Assembly: GCA_009731375.1 (NCBI GenBank)
Contig: BJOX01000066.1
Coordinates: 1,114,842-1,157,110, forward strand
DNA length: 42,269 bases
DNA from: Paulinella micropora
Taxonomy: Eukaryota; Cercozoa; Imbricatea; Euglyphida
Direction: 5' to 3'
In this document: positions 21,208 through 32,417 of the stretch, piece after piece
Layout of the letters: each line of letters begins with the position of its first letter
Position numbering within the stretch: the stretch's first letter is position 1
Program-made: the position numbers and the translations under genes
Notes under the pieces: model-generated
What the model saw: only the letters and a program-made list of their open reading frames with translations
The model's database searches: none
Told to the model about the DNA's origin: nothing

Positions 21208-23682
21208 CGATACCTCTGTAACGTACATGTTCCACTTGCGTACATGACTTGAGAACAGCAGTATTTATGATGCCGACAATAATATCATTAGCAACAGTCC
21301 GAAGATTCTCTGGTTTGCAGGTAGCAAACTCACCCCCATTCTGAAAGCCTAAAATCTGGGACGGCGCGATGTCGACTAGTCTTGCACAATCAGAGGATAA
21401 TAAGCAGTGCGACCATTCGGTTTTTCGCGTTTTGGCATCCATGATTAAGACGTATAACGCAATACAGATTGCGTGTGTTTGACATTCTAACACCCAAGCT
21501 AGTCGTTCCAGGCTGTCCTTCCCACCTTTAGGGCATGTCTTACCAAATGTGGGCATCAATGCATTTCGACTGCATAAATCTCCTTCGACGGGTGCTGCCC
21601 AACCATAATGCATTCCAACATGAATGCCAGGTTTACTGCAATCACTTTCAAAACTGTATGCTTCGCGAAAAGATTGCCAAGCCATGTCTTGAAAAAAGTT
21701 GTATTGACTATACATATCACTTTGGAATATATCTCCGATCGTTTTGTTGACATGCTGACTAGCCCAGTCGCGAAGTGCAGGGAAAATTTCTCGCTTAACT
21801 AGAGCAGGCGAATTCCACATACCACTGTATCCAGAGTAGGGCAAGTTCATGGCTTTTTTCGGATGATCGAAAAAAATATGGTTTTTATGCCAACCCACTG
21901 CACGCACTTTGCCCTGGTTGAACATCAGCTCTTCGAGACCATATGTCCCAAGAGCAGCATCCGTATCAATAATGGCGACATATTTTGCCTCCGTTACATG
22001 ATCCACGAAGAAACCACTCCAAGATTGGCGACGATACCTTCACACCATTCATCAACCAAGTTTATATCAGCGTTTTGACTCCTCCGCCACCCCCCCCCCC
22101 CCCCCCCCTTTTTTTTTTTTTTTTTCCCCCTTTTTTTCTTTTTTTTTTTNNNNNNNNNNNNNNNNNNNNNNNNNNNNNNNNNNNNNNNNNNNNNNNNNNN
22201 NNNNNNNNNNNNCCCCCCCCCCCCCCCCCCCCTCCTTTTCTGTATCTTCGTTCGTCCTGCTTTCGTCTTCTTTTGCATTCTGTATCATCCTTTCTGTTTC
22301 TTTTTGTTTGATGATTTCTTCCTTCTGTGTTACTTACTGACAGAGTTTGTACGCTTACCCAGCTCTGCCGCCCCACGCATGGTAACCAAGGGGTGGATCC
22401 TCCAGCACCACATCTGCGTTCGGCCACATGTTGGCATACATCTCGGTCATGGGATCTTCACTGTCCAAAATGAGAATTACACGGCCCAAGTGTTTGGGCC
22501 AAAAGACGTTAACAGGTAGCATGCAAGTTGTGAGAAGATTATGGCCAAGAGGCGATATAGGTGCACGAATAAGAAGGTCAATCTGACCAAAACGTCCCCC
22601 CATCCCAGGGACAGTAGGCAAAGGATTGGAAGACAGCTTTGGTATTTCATAGTTGTACCGAAGTAAGCTCTTGCTTCTGAACACCGAAGGACTTTTCAAT
22701 GGGTTTGATGGATAGATTTCATAATCGATGCTGTCCATCTTCGATAAAGGAATGGGTTCTAAATGGCATGTATTTCGGAAAAAGTTTAACGCATTGCGCA
22801 AGACTTTGTCGTGACATGGAGCGTCCAGTATAACAAGTTCCAAATGAAAACGACACAGAAATTCTTCAACTAGTTCTGGAAAAGCTTTGTTGTACAACGA
22901 CTGCGAGATCAACCTCCAGTAGCTTTCGTGAACCACTAGCATGCTTATGTTTTCAAGGCTAACGCTTGAGCCCGAGAGAACCTGAGTGCGCTTGCGAGGA
23001 ACATTGGACAATCCAACATAAACTGCATCCTTGCGGAAACGTTGCTGCATTCGATGGACAATATCTGCAACACCAGCTCGCAAAGATGAAAAATTTTGAT
23101 GGCTTAGGTCACTAATGATAGAGCTGCGTCGGTTGCGTGCATAAACTTCCGAGATTCCCTTCCATCTGTTAGTGGAGTCACATTTCCATTCCATAGACAA
23201 CCACTAACAAAGTCTTCAATGACATGACTTTTCGCACTGACAATGTCAGAACCATACACGTTCCATGGGTGAGCAACTTTTCCGTTGGTCATGTTTAGCA
23301 CAATTTTGAGTGAATTCTCCTTTGCCATGCCATAGCTGGAATTCGTTCCGGTCAAAGCAGAACCAATCCAGATAAAAGGAAGCTGAGATTTGTGAAGATA
23401 AGAGAAAACGTTCTCGTCAATCAGACGGTTGCTCTCGATGATGGAACGTCCTGCGTCTGCATGTGACAAAAACCGATACCCACCCACTTCATACGCAAGA
23501 GAAAATACAAAACTGATGTCGACCGCTTGGAATGAACCTAGGCTGCCAGGGATTCTGAGATCCAAGTGCTCTCGGTTACGAACCTCAGCAACGTGATACC
23601 CATGTGACTTGAGTTCTTTGACGAGCGCTTTGCCGATCAGCCCTCCACTGCCAAGGACGAGTACATGAGGTGACGCGTCCAT
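21170..23682 (-). CDS. SDR epimerase-like / glycosyltransferase-like fusion protein, frameshifted
   Basis: The gene reads on the minus strand from the ATG at 23682 (MDASPHVLVLG). Residues 7-14 form the nucleotide-binding loop (LGSGGLIG) of an extended short-chain dehydrogenase/epimerase. SALTGTNSSYGMAKE holds the Ser and YxxxK catalytic pattern. Near 23105-23130 the frame shifts by one base: the first frame ends at a TAA at 23104, while the second continues with ADIVHRM, as expected after an SDR domain. The second domain runs to 22359. Donor GTAAGC and acceptor GAAG at 22038 remove an intron in phase 2, and exon 2 continues YRRQSWSGFF, then VAIIDTDAAL, whose DTD fits the DxD of nucleotide-sugar transferases (DUF6492-like by memory). 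Coupling sugar-nucleotide conversion to transfer would be sensible but is inference. It is either a pseudogene or has an assembly error at the shift. Confidence 0.7.
22038..22358 (-). other. Intron of the fusion gene, containing homopolymers and an N gap
   Basis: Bounded by GTAAGC and GAAG on the minus strand. It contains C and T homopolymers (22087-22149) and a 63-N gap (22150-22212), so its true length is unknown. The exon phases match across it. Confidence 0.75.
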
Positions 23683-23774
23683 CACCCCGAAACTTGGCAA
23701 ATAATGCGACGCACCTGTTCATTTCAGGAAAAAAAAAACTGTCGTAATTGCAGGAAATAATAGTGTTGCCTTAT

Positions 23775-24645
<871 letters not shown>

Positions 24646-24847
24646 CGGGTACATGCTCGCCCTGGCCGACATCTGCACAACAGCACACACAAACGCACAC
24701 ACTACAAGCAGACTACTTGCAGAGTTCTAATACATACATGAACACACATGCACACGCTACCTAGCATGCAGAATGACATGCCTAAATGCCTCGCACACAT
24801 AAAAACAAAAATTGTGCATTTATCCCTCAAAAACTGCTTAAAATCAC

Positions 24848-24850
<3 letters not shown>
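24646..24850. other. Short unique stretch, nothing recognised
   Basis: CACA- and ACAT-rich sequence without a convincing frame. Another unique block at 24891-25062 between AAT arrays also holds no supported gene. Confidence 0.4.
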
Positions 24851-24890
<40 letters not shown>

Positions 24891-25064
24891 GTGTATCTCC
24901 TGCCAATTGCTGAGCCAAAAGGCCATGTGCATCCAGTCCTCCATTCCATAAGGAAAGTCTCCACACCAATCGGTGGAATAAAGGAAGTGACGGCATAGAA
25001 CATTACTCTAGGAGCTTTATACCAATCAGCCCATGGAAAGGACCGATGGCCTATGTACTCCCTA

Positions 25065-25129
<65 letters not shown>

Positions 25130-25285
25130 CAATAATAATAATGATAATAATAATTATTATTATTATTGTTGTTGTTATTGCTATTGATATTGCTATTGTT
25201 ATTTTTATTGTTATTGCTGTTGTTGTTGTTGTTGGTGGTGTTGTTGAGAGAGAGGGAGGGAGAGAGGGAGAGAGAGAGATAGAGG

Positions 25286-25318
<33 letters not shown>

Positions 25319-25390
25319 TAGAGAGAGAAAGAGGAGGAGAGAGAGAAGAGAAAGAGAGGAGAGAGAGAGAGAGAGGGAGACAGAGACAGA
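24850..25390. repeat. AAT, TTG and GA arrays
   Basis: AAT trinucleotides at 24850-24889 and 25065-25150, switching polarity to ATT at about 25153, then ATT/GTT (25153-25245) and GA (25246-25388). Confidence 0.9.
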
Positions 25391-25585
25391 GCGCAATATA
25401 CTCAATCATAAATATTAATATTAATAAGATATTACCGAGCCGCTAAATATCAAATTAAGATTCTCCTTATTACGCTCGACTGAATAATTAGGTTTCCACC
25501 TTAGACAAGGTATAACTTAGTAGCTATACTTTTCACGTGGACGCTCCCTGAGTCAAATTGTAAAATTGTTCTCTCAATAAAAGCG
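25391..25585. repeat. Dispersed repeat, copy 1 (about 200 bp)
   Basis: Begins GCGCAATATA, contains GAATAATTAGGTTTCCACC and TAGCTATACTTTTCACGTGG, and ends TTGTTCTCTCAATA before a GAA array. Copy 2 lies at 26100-26305. Confidence 0.85.
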
Positions 25586-25587
25586 AA

Positions 25588-25622
<35 letters not shown>

Positions 25623-25699
25623 AGAAGAAGAAGAAGAAGAAGAAGAAGAAGAAGAAGAAGAAGAAGAAGAAGAAGAAGAAGAAGAAGAAGAAGAAGAAG

Positions 25700-25730
<31 letters not shown>

Positions 25731-26030
25731 TAAATCAAAAATTCCTCGTGTTTTGCGATTTGTGTAATACGTGCTGCTCTCCACTCTTATGTTGAAGCTG
25801 TAATTCGGGTTAAAACATAAATTTAACACGGTTATGATAGCAAACTCTGCATCATTATTGGGTTATTTTTATCGTTTTTTTCCCCCGTCAGCTGAATAAG
25901 AAAAAACAGATATCCTTAAAGAAAGGAGGAGGAGGAGGAGGAGGAGGAGAAGAAGAAGAAGAAAGATCGAGAGACAGAGAGAGAACTCTCCCCCCCCCCC
26001 CCCCTNNNNNNNNNNGGGGGGGGGGGGGGG
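25586..26030. repeat. GAA and GGA arrays with homopolymer-flanked 10-N gap
   Basis: GAA (25586-25728) and GGA/GAA (25923-25965), then a C run, N at 26006-26015 and a G run. The unique stretch 25729-25920 has no gene. Confidence 0.9.
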
Positions 26031-26099
26031 GCACCACACATAAACGACTACACTTTTACAATTATATACATAACATAACATAATAATATATATATCACC

Positions 26100-26395
26100 G
26101 CGCAATATATCTAAGCAAAAATATTAATTTTAATAACTATAATACAATATTAATACTGAGCCGCTGAATACTAAATTGAATAGCTTCCTTAATACGCTCA
26201 ACTGAATAATTAGGTTTCCACCTTTGATAAAGGTATAACTTACTAGCTATACTTTTCACGTGGACGTTCCCTGAGTCCGATTGTAAAATTGTTCTCTCAA
26301 TAGAAGAAGAAGAAGAAAGAGAGACCGAGAAAGAGATCGAGAGAGAGGTCGAGAGAGAGATCGAGAGAGAGATCGAGAGAGAGATAGAGAGAGAC
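26100..26395. repeat. Dispersed repeat, copy 2, followed by GAA/GATC array
   Basis: Same order of blocks as 25391-25585 with about 15-20 percent differences by eye, again ending in TTGTTCTCTCAATA and a GAA/GA array. The association with purine repeats at the 3' edge is conserved in both copies. Confidence 0.8.
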
Positions 26396-27290
26396 TTTTA
26401 CCACCGGACTGAATACGATCAACAACGATTTGAGCGTATAGCGCAGACAGCCACCAGCGACATACATTTTGCTCTGGCCCCAGTTTTAGGCCCTGTGATG
26501 AGCCTGCGCACCAAATGGACCTATTTTCCAACCTCAGACCGGAACGTAACAAGTGCCTGAATTTCGGCAATGATATGATCTTAAAGATGATATTTCGACA
26601 AACATATTTGTTGCGTTAGCGCTGATAGTATGTGATTGCAGTATAAACTGTAACTTTTGTGGTAATACAGCAGTTCCTGCCTAAAATACACTAAGAAATT
26701 CTTGAAAGTGACTTATCTTTAGCCACTCTAAATAATCAGAACCAAATGAAATTATGTTTGAGAACTTCTAGAATAAGTTGCGATATGGTCGCGCATTAAA
26801 AGAAAATGATTTGACGCTTGTAGTGTTCTCGTCACTTTCGCAAGTTCCTCTAACACTAGAAGAGCAATTCTTGTTTGAAGTTTTCTTTTATTCCCACCCA
26901 CCCTTTGCCACTATGTAGTTTCGTATGAGCTTTGTTACTTGCAAGCATGATACGAGACGGGCTGGTCTGGGAGAAGAGACAAGTTGCGATACAGTGGTTG
27001 TGGTGCAAGTAACTGCGCTGGATAGTTGAAATTGCTTGTGAAAGGTGCTGATTTGTGTATTTTGGGAACGGGAAAAGGAACTGGAACCAATTGGAAAGTT
27101 GTCGGACTGGATCGCGTTATCACAGGTGGCGTTTTGATAATGAAGTGTGTAAAAAGATATGATAATATTAAGGAAAATTTTCGAACAGCGTACAGATTTT
27201 ATGTTGATTATGGATCCCTGACTATAGGAAGTGTTGCCGATTACTAATTTAGATAGTATCTGAATTTTTGGAGCGATGAATTGTTGGGTT
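26396..27290. other. Unique AT-rich region, no gene supported
   Basis: A moderately GC-rich piece (26400-26570) is open on both strands for about 50 codons, without a recognised product. The rest is AT-rich with short frames only. Confidence 0.4.
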
Positions 27291-28982
27291 GCTGAATGTT
27301 ACGGTTGTAATATGATAACTTTTATTATTGTTTTAGTTAGTTAGTTGTAATGGATTCAATATTATTTTCATTATCATTTTTGTGCTATTTTTGTCAGTAC
27401 CCAAACATGCATAAGTAGAGACAGTTTAATAGCTCAAGTTCAATTTAGGACGTGTTTGAACGTAGTAAAGGGTCCTGCACACATAAACAGATTGGATTGT
27501 ATTGGAATGTCAGGTAAAGCAATACTACCTCTTTGTGTTAACACGTTGTCTGCTTGAAACTTCAGCTGATGATACGTAGTGCAGGTGTTACCTATGAGAG
27601 TATGCATTGTGGTGACGTAATGTACTGTAACAAGGATTGAAGTGTGTGTATGTAGAACCATCACTGACACCGTGTGGATGTCCGCGAGGTCGGTGCATAC
27701 GTGAGTGTGAGTGATTCTATTATAGAGTGTGGAATATGTTTGACAGGGGTAGTGACTGGCTAAGGACTGCCGTTATATGGTGTGGCTGATGCTTGATATT
27801 GTCAGGTGTCACTGTAGTTTGGATTTATATGCATCTGGATGTGGTGTGAAGTGAGTTAGTGTATGTCCCTTATGTGTTCCTTGTGGTAGGTAGTGTGCTG
27901 TATTGTGATGTGTAGTGTGACGAATGTAAGCATGATGAGTGTGCTTGAATGAGACACTTGTAGGCATCGCCCCCGGATAGCAGGTAAAAAGTACCTTTTC
28001 CTGGTGACAGGTGCACCAGCTTGTTTTTCAGTATTATTTGTCCGGATTTGGACCTGATGGAATTTTATTCCTGGTCTGTTGCCGTTTTCCTTTTTTGCTT
28101 CACTGAGCTAATATAACGAGACATCATTCTCATCTTTTGAGGACTGTGTTTGGTTGTATTACCGACTTTTTACGAGCTATCGTTGGGGGCATTACATTTG
28201 GAGTCCACATCACTAGGGTGATTTCTTTCTGCTTTGCCACACAGGCAACAGAGTGAATTTTCACTGACCTGTCTCACACGGGGACGTCAGACGAAAACAA
28301 ATACTCCAACACAGCTCCCTCATAACTCTTTCACAAAACAAATAATTTGATTGGTCTCAAGCAGGTGTCTCGTACCCTCTAGCCCAATCAGTATCTGTGT
28401 GCTCACAAGGAGACATCAGATACAAACTCTCTGTCGTTCTTGCTGTTCTCACACAGAGACCAAGAAGAAGGAGGTGGACAGAAGAGTGAAGGAACACACA
28501 CAAAACACAAACAAGCATAGGGACAGGAGCACAACACTCTACCCTTCTAGTTTGTGCATTTATCTGCATTATCTCACACATACGTCAGAGTATTTTTGCA
28601 AATCTCTGATCGTTTTCTAAAGGTAGGTCTGAGAACCTATCCGACCGACTGTCGACTTCTCAAGGAGAGCTTTTCTAGCTTCTCTATTACTATCTGTGTG
28701 TAGGTCCAAGTGCCTCATACTAGATACAATATAGAAAAGAAGGAGGAGAAAGTAATCTGAGTAAGGAGAACAAGAAATCGGAGAAAGTCTCAAAGACTAT
28801 TTTTCTCAAACAAAAACAAACATACAAACAGTGTTTCATAGAGGACAGGGAATCTTATCCTACCCTCTCTATTAGTTTCTCTCTTCACTAGTCAATCGAC
28901 TGAAGGAGGAACAGAACACAAACGAACAAAAACCAAACATAGGAGCTGACACTGTCCTCCTGTTGATCACTACTACGACATC
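27291..28982 (+). other. Possible retroelement 5' LTR and leader
   Basis: Gene-free sequence leads to the gag-like start. GGGGGCATTACA followed by TTTGGAGTCCACATCAC near 28184-28212 has the look of an LTR end (..CA) and a TGG-type primer-binding site. The LTR start is not defined, and the 3' LTR, if present, is outside the visible sequence. The assignment rests on position and form only. Confidence 0.25.
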
Positions 28983-31706
28983 ATGTCGACAGAGACCGCC
29001 GAAGTGAGTGAATTCTCGGAGGCAGATCAAAGAAGAGAAGAAGAAGAAGCAGGAGGAGGAGGAGGAAGAGGATTGAATGAAGGAGGAGGAGGAGGATTGA
29101 ATGAAGGAGGAGGAGGAGATGAAGGAGTAGGAGGAGGAGTAGAAGAGGGCTGGGATGATGAAGGAAGATATGGAGGAGACGAAGATGAAGGAGGATTTGA
29201 ACAAGAAGAGACGGGAGGAGGAGGAGCATATGGTAATCCCTTACCACCTGCCTACACGGGAGGAGGAGGACGAAAAATGATCGACTTGATTCATAGTGAT
29301 GGAGAGGAGATCACAGTGGAGGAACAACAGTGGGTGCAAGACCACTATGACCTCACTAAAAAAGAGTTTGATAACAAGATGGGGGTAGAGAAGGATACCT
29401 ATGTGTGGATCCCTCAGGATCAAAGAAGAGAGAAAAGTCGTGCTAAAAAGGATGTCTATATCCTATTATCAAACACAGCACAGCTCCTCGGCAAACTGGT
29501 CTCTGATCCAGAAGAGAGAAAGAAGATACAGCATATCAAGTTTGGGGACACACACACCCACCTTGAATTACTCGATGCTATCTTTGGGGTGTACACTCAA
29601 ACCCTGATTTGGGAACGTACATACGGCCCACGATGTGAGGGTTACCTCCAGTACACAAACCCAAGAGCAACGGCCAGATTCCTCGCGACTGGTCAGGAGG
29701 CAGTCGATGTAACAAAAATGAAGACCAATCTGGGTTCGAAAAACTCGAGTGGCATATTTCATTTTTTTACAATGGAAATAAAGGCCTTGGAGGAGGGGAA
29801 GGCAGAGATGGAAAAAAGCATTAAGGCAGCAGGAGAAACTCATCCTGTGATTGATGAGTTAGAGAAGACCGACAGAGTTCTGACCAAGATCAGACTGTTG
29901 ATGGGTGCGTTACTGCACAAGGAGGCATGGAAGAGATGGATTCCTACCAAGGATCACTCTGTCCTTAAATCACTTAGTAACGCACCACCGGTCGCCAACA
30001 AAGCAGGTGTTGACCAATATGTGGAGAAATATAATTTTCTCAGATCTGCTTCTGAATTGGTGGCCTTTATCACTCATGCTCAAAAGCTGGTGATATCTGA
30101 GAAGAAGAAGGCGAAAGAGAATGAGGAGTTCGAGAAGACGATGAGACTGGAAAGAATGAAAGCAAAAGTGAGTGGTGCAAAGACACACCCTCCGACATAT
30201 TTGACCCCACCAGCTCCTGCCCCACCAGCCCCTGCACCCTCGGGCTCAACTACGGTGGTGGTCACAAACACGGAGAAGAAGGACAGACAGAACATCATAA
30301 ATGCCTTCAAGGGGAAGAAAGGAGGAGTGGCAAGTCTCATGCTATATGCCAAGACGAGCTCAGACAAAGACTCTGATGCTTCGCTTTTGAGCAAGCTCAA
30401 AGAGATCAATGCCTGCATGAAGGCTTTTCCTTGCGACGAAACGCAGGAATACGAGGCCCTTGTTACTGTTTTTGACCAATCTCTAGTCTCGGAGGGATTT
30501 GATCTGACACAGTACAAGTTTTTGAGAAAGAAGGAGGAGATTAAGAGAAACAATGCAACAGGCCTAGACGCTCAGTGTGAACTGGCGGTGGCCACACTCA
30601 TTTCATATTTTCAATCTCATGGATACCAGCATCTCTGCACTGGTACTCTCATAGGATTTGAAATCTTTGAGACAGTGGCGATGAGTTTGAGGAGTGCTGT
30701 TGGCTTGGCGGCGACCCTTACGGAGGTAGTTTCCTCCTATGGGCTATTCTATGGCCGCAAGTCGATCATCCTCTATTTCTTTTCGGCGTTACACACAGTT
30801 AACCCGAGTAAGCTTACTCAGCTCATACAACAATGCTCGACGTTTAGCTCAGTGAAGTCCAAGAACTTCCTCGAGACACACGTGTTCGAAAATACGGTTC
30901 AAAGCGTTGCTCCGTCAGCACTGTTTCAAGAAGTGATGAGTGCATGCTCAAACATGGACTCGCTCACGGAGGCACATACGGCACAGGCAGGCGGTGTACC
31001 TGTTGGCGCACAAGCCACGTACACAAACAGAGTTGCCGGTTGGAAGAGACAGAGAGAGCCAGACCTGAAGACCGCATGTTGGAGGTGGTTCGCGGGCTTG
31101 CAGTGTAAGGCACAGATGGAGAACAGAGACTGCTCTTTCAATCATGATAGGCAGAACCCAACAGCAAGGGCAAATTTTCTGAGCAGGACGGAAGGCAAGG
31201 AACCGGGCCTTTTCAATATGCTTCAGATTGCCGCTGTGAACGAAGGTTGGTATGCCAATATGTGTGATGATGAGGAGTTACGAGAGGCAATCATTACCTA
31301 CATGAAGAGGATGAAGGAGAAGAAGGAGGAAAGGGAGAGACAAAAGAACTTAAAGGCCTCTCAAAGAGGACGAGAAGGAGGAGCAGGAGCAGGAGGACGA
31401 GGAGGAGGAGCAGGAGGAGGAGGAGGAGGAGGAGGAGGAGGAGGAGGACGAGGACGAGGAACATGGAGAGGAGCCTCGAGGTGGCAGGGAACCCCTCAGA
31501 GAGGAAGAGGAGGAGGTCGGGGATATACCCCTTATGGAGGGAGAGCTGTTCGAGCTCCAGCCCCCCCACCCAGAGGAGGAGGAGGCTCGTGGGCAAGCTC
31601 CAACCCGAATTTCGGTCGAGCTCAGGCCTACAACACTGCCCCGGAGACCGATATGTCATCCTACCCGGACACTACTCAAGGTAATCGTTTCGAGCTGGTG
31701 GAATGA
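28983..31706 (+). CDS. Gag-like protein of a probable retroelement, 907 residues
   Basis: This is the longest uninterrupted frame in the window. ATG at 28983 (MSTETAEVSEFSEADQ) opens an acidic, Gly/Glu-rich region to about residue 90. A helical middle follows (about 110-400), then a Pro-rich linker near 402-418 and a second globular part. A Cys/His knuckle, C-x8-C-x8-C-x3-H, lies at about residues 699-721 (ACWRWFAGLQC ... CSFNH). An Arg/Gly-rich tail with RGGG runs spans about 790-880. A helical body, zinc knuckle and basic Gly tail are what a nucleic-acid-packaging Gag has; CCCH in place of CCHC is unusual. Lack of introns and the in-frame continuation after the UGA stop support a retroelement. 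A cellular RNA-binding protein remains possible. Confidence 0.6.
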   Translation: MSTETAEVSEFSEADQRREEEEAGGGGGRGLNEGGGGGLNEGGGGDEGVGGGVEEGWDDEGRYGGDEDEGGFEQEETGGGGAYGNPLPPAYTGGGGRKMIDLIHSDGEEITVEEQQWVQDHYDLTKKEFDNKMGVEKDTYVWIPQDQRREKSRAKKDVYILLSNTAQLLGKLVSDPEERKKIQHIKFGDTHTHLELLDAIFGVYTQTLIWERTYGPRCEGYLQYTNPRATARFLATGQEAVDVTKMKTNLGSKNSSGIFHFFTMEIKALEEGKAEMEKSIKAAGETHPVIDELEKTDRVLTKIRLLMGALLHKEAWKRWIPTKDHSVLKSLSNAPPVANKAGVDQYVEKYNFLRSASELVAFITHAQKLVISEKKKAKENEEFEKTMRLERMKAKVSGAKTHPPTYLTPPAPAPPAPAPSGSTTVVVTNTEKKDRQNIINAFKGKKGGVASLMLYAKTSSDKDSDASLLSKLKEINACMKAFPCDETQEYEALVTVFDQSLVSEGFDLTQYKFLRKKEEIKRNNATGLDAQCELAVATLISYFQSHGYQHLCTGTLIGFEIFETVAMSLRSAVGLAATLTEVVSSYGLFYGRKSIILYFFSALHTVNPSKLTQLIQQCSTFSSVKSKNFLETHVFENTVQSVAPSALFQEVMSACSNMDSLTEAHTAQAGGVPVGAQATYTNRVAGWKRQREPDLKTACWRWFAGLQCKAQMENRDCSFNHDRQNPTARANFLSRTEGKEPGLFNMLQIAAVNEGWYANMCDDEELREAIITYMKRMKEKKEERERQKNLKASQRGREGGAGAGGRGGGAGGGGGGGGGGGGRGRGTWRGASRWQGTPQRGRGGGRGYTPYGGRAVRAPAPPPRGGGGSWASSNPNFGRAQAYNTAPETDMSSYPDTTQGNRFELVE

Positions 31707-31712
31707 CTGGAG
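31704..31712 (+). promoter_or_regulatory. Candidate UGA readthrough site
   Basis: GAA UGA CUG: the gag-like frame ends in UGA followed directly by C, the leakiest class of stop context. The same frame then stays open to the gap at 31993. Retroviruses with suppressible gag stops make Gag-Pol this way; it is proposed here by analogy only. Confidence 0.4.
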
Positions 31713-31992
31713 GGGGGAGAAGAGAGGAAGGAGACGACTGTGAAGTTTAACCCTAAAGTCACAGTGCTTTCTAATGCTGTTGTGCAGACTGGGCCAACGC
31801 TTCCTCTATGTGAAAACAAAGATGTGGGTACACAGAGACTGCAGCCCCAAGGTAGTCTCATACCCGTTCATACAGCACGGTTACCAATGATAACTGATGC
31901 AAATAGGAAGGCGAGACTTGCGATGGAGGCGAGGAGGCCAATGGCAGACGTATCGCCTCGGCCAAGCAAACAACCACGAACAGACTCAATGT
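31707..31992 (+). CDS. In-frame continuation of the gag-like gene, partial
   Basis: Ninety-five codons follow the UGA in the same frame, with no ATG near the 5' edge, and are cut by the N gap at 31993. The segment includes NPKVTVLSNAVVQTGPTLPL and a basic stretch (NRKARLAMEARRPM). It could be the beginning of a protease/polymerase region, but no protease or reverse transcriptase motif is reached before the gap. Confidence 0.45.
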
Positions 31993-32417
31993 NNNNNNNN
32001 NNNNNNNNNNNNNNNNNNNNNNNNNNNNNNNNNNNNNNNNNNNNNNNNNNNNNNNNNNNNNNNNNNNNNNNNNNNNNNNNNNNNNNNNNNNNNNNNNNNN
32101 NNNNNNNNNNNNNNNNNNNNNNNNNNNNNNNNNNNNNNNNNNNNNNNNNNNNNNNNNNNNNNNNNNNNNNNNNNNNNNNNNNNNNNNNNNNNNNNNNNNN
32201 NNNNNNNNNNNNNNNNNNNNNNNNNNNNNNNNNNNNNNNNNNNNNNNNNNNNNNNNNNNNNNNNNNNNNNNNNNNNNNNNNNNNNNNNNNNNNNNNNNNN
32301 NNNNNNNNNNNNNNNNNNNNNNNNNNNNNNNNNNNNNNNNNNNNNNNNNNNNNNNNNNNNNNNNNNNNNNNNNNNNNNNNNNNNNNNNNNNNNNNNNNNN
32401 NNNNNNNNNNNNNNNNN
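31993..32417. other. 425-N assembly gap
   Basis: The gap separates the retroelement from the GC-rich gene block. Whether the two are truly adjacent depends on the scaffold join being right. Confidence 0.95.

Noticed and set aside
23056-23103. Short intron to explain the SDR frame change
   Set aside because: The only GT-AG candidate is 48 nt and leaves the downstream part in the wrong frame.
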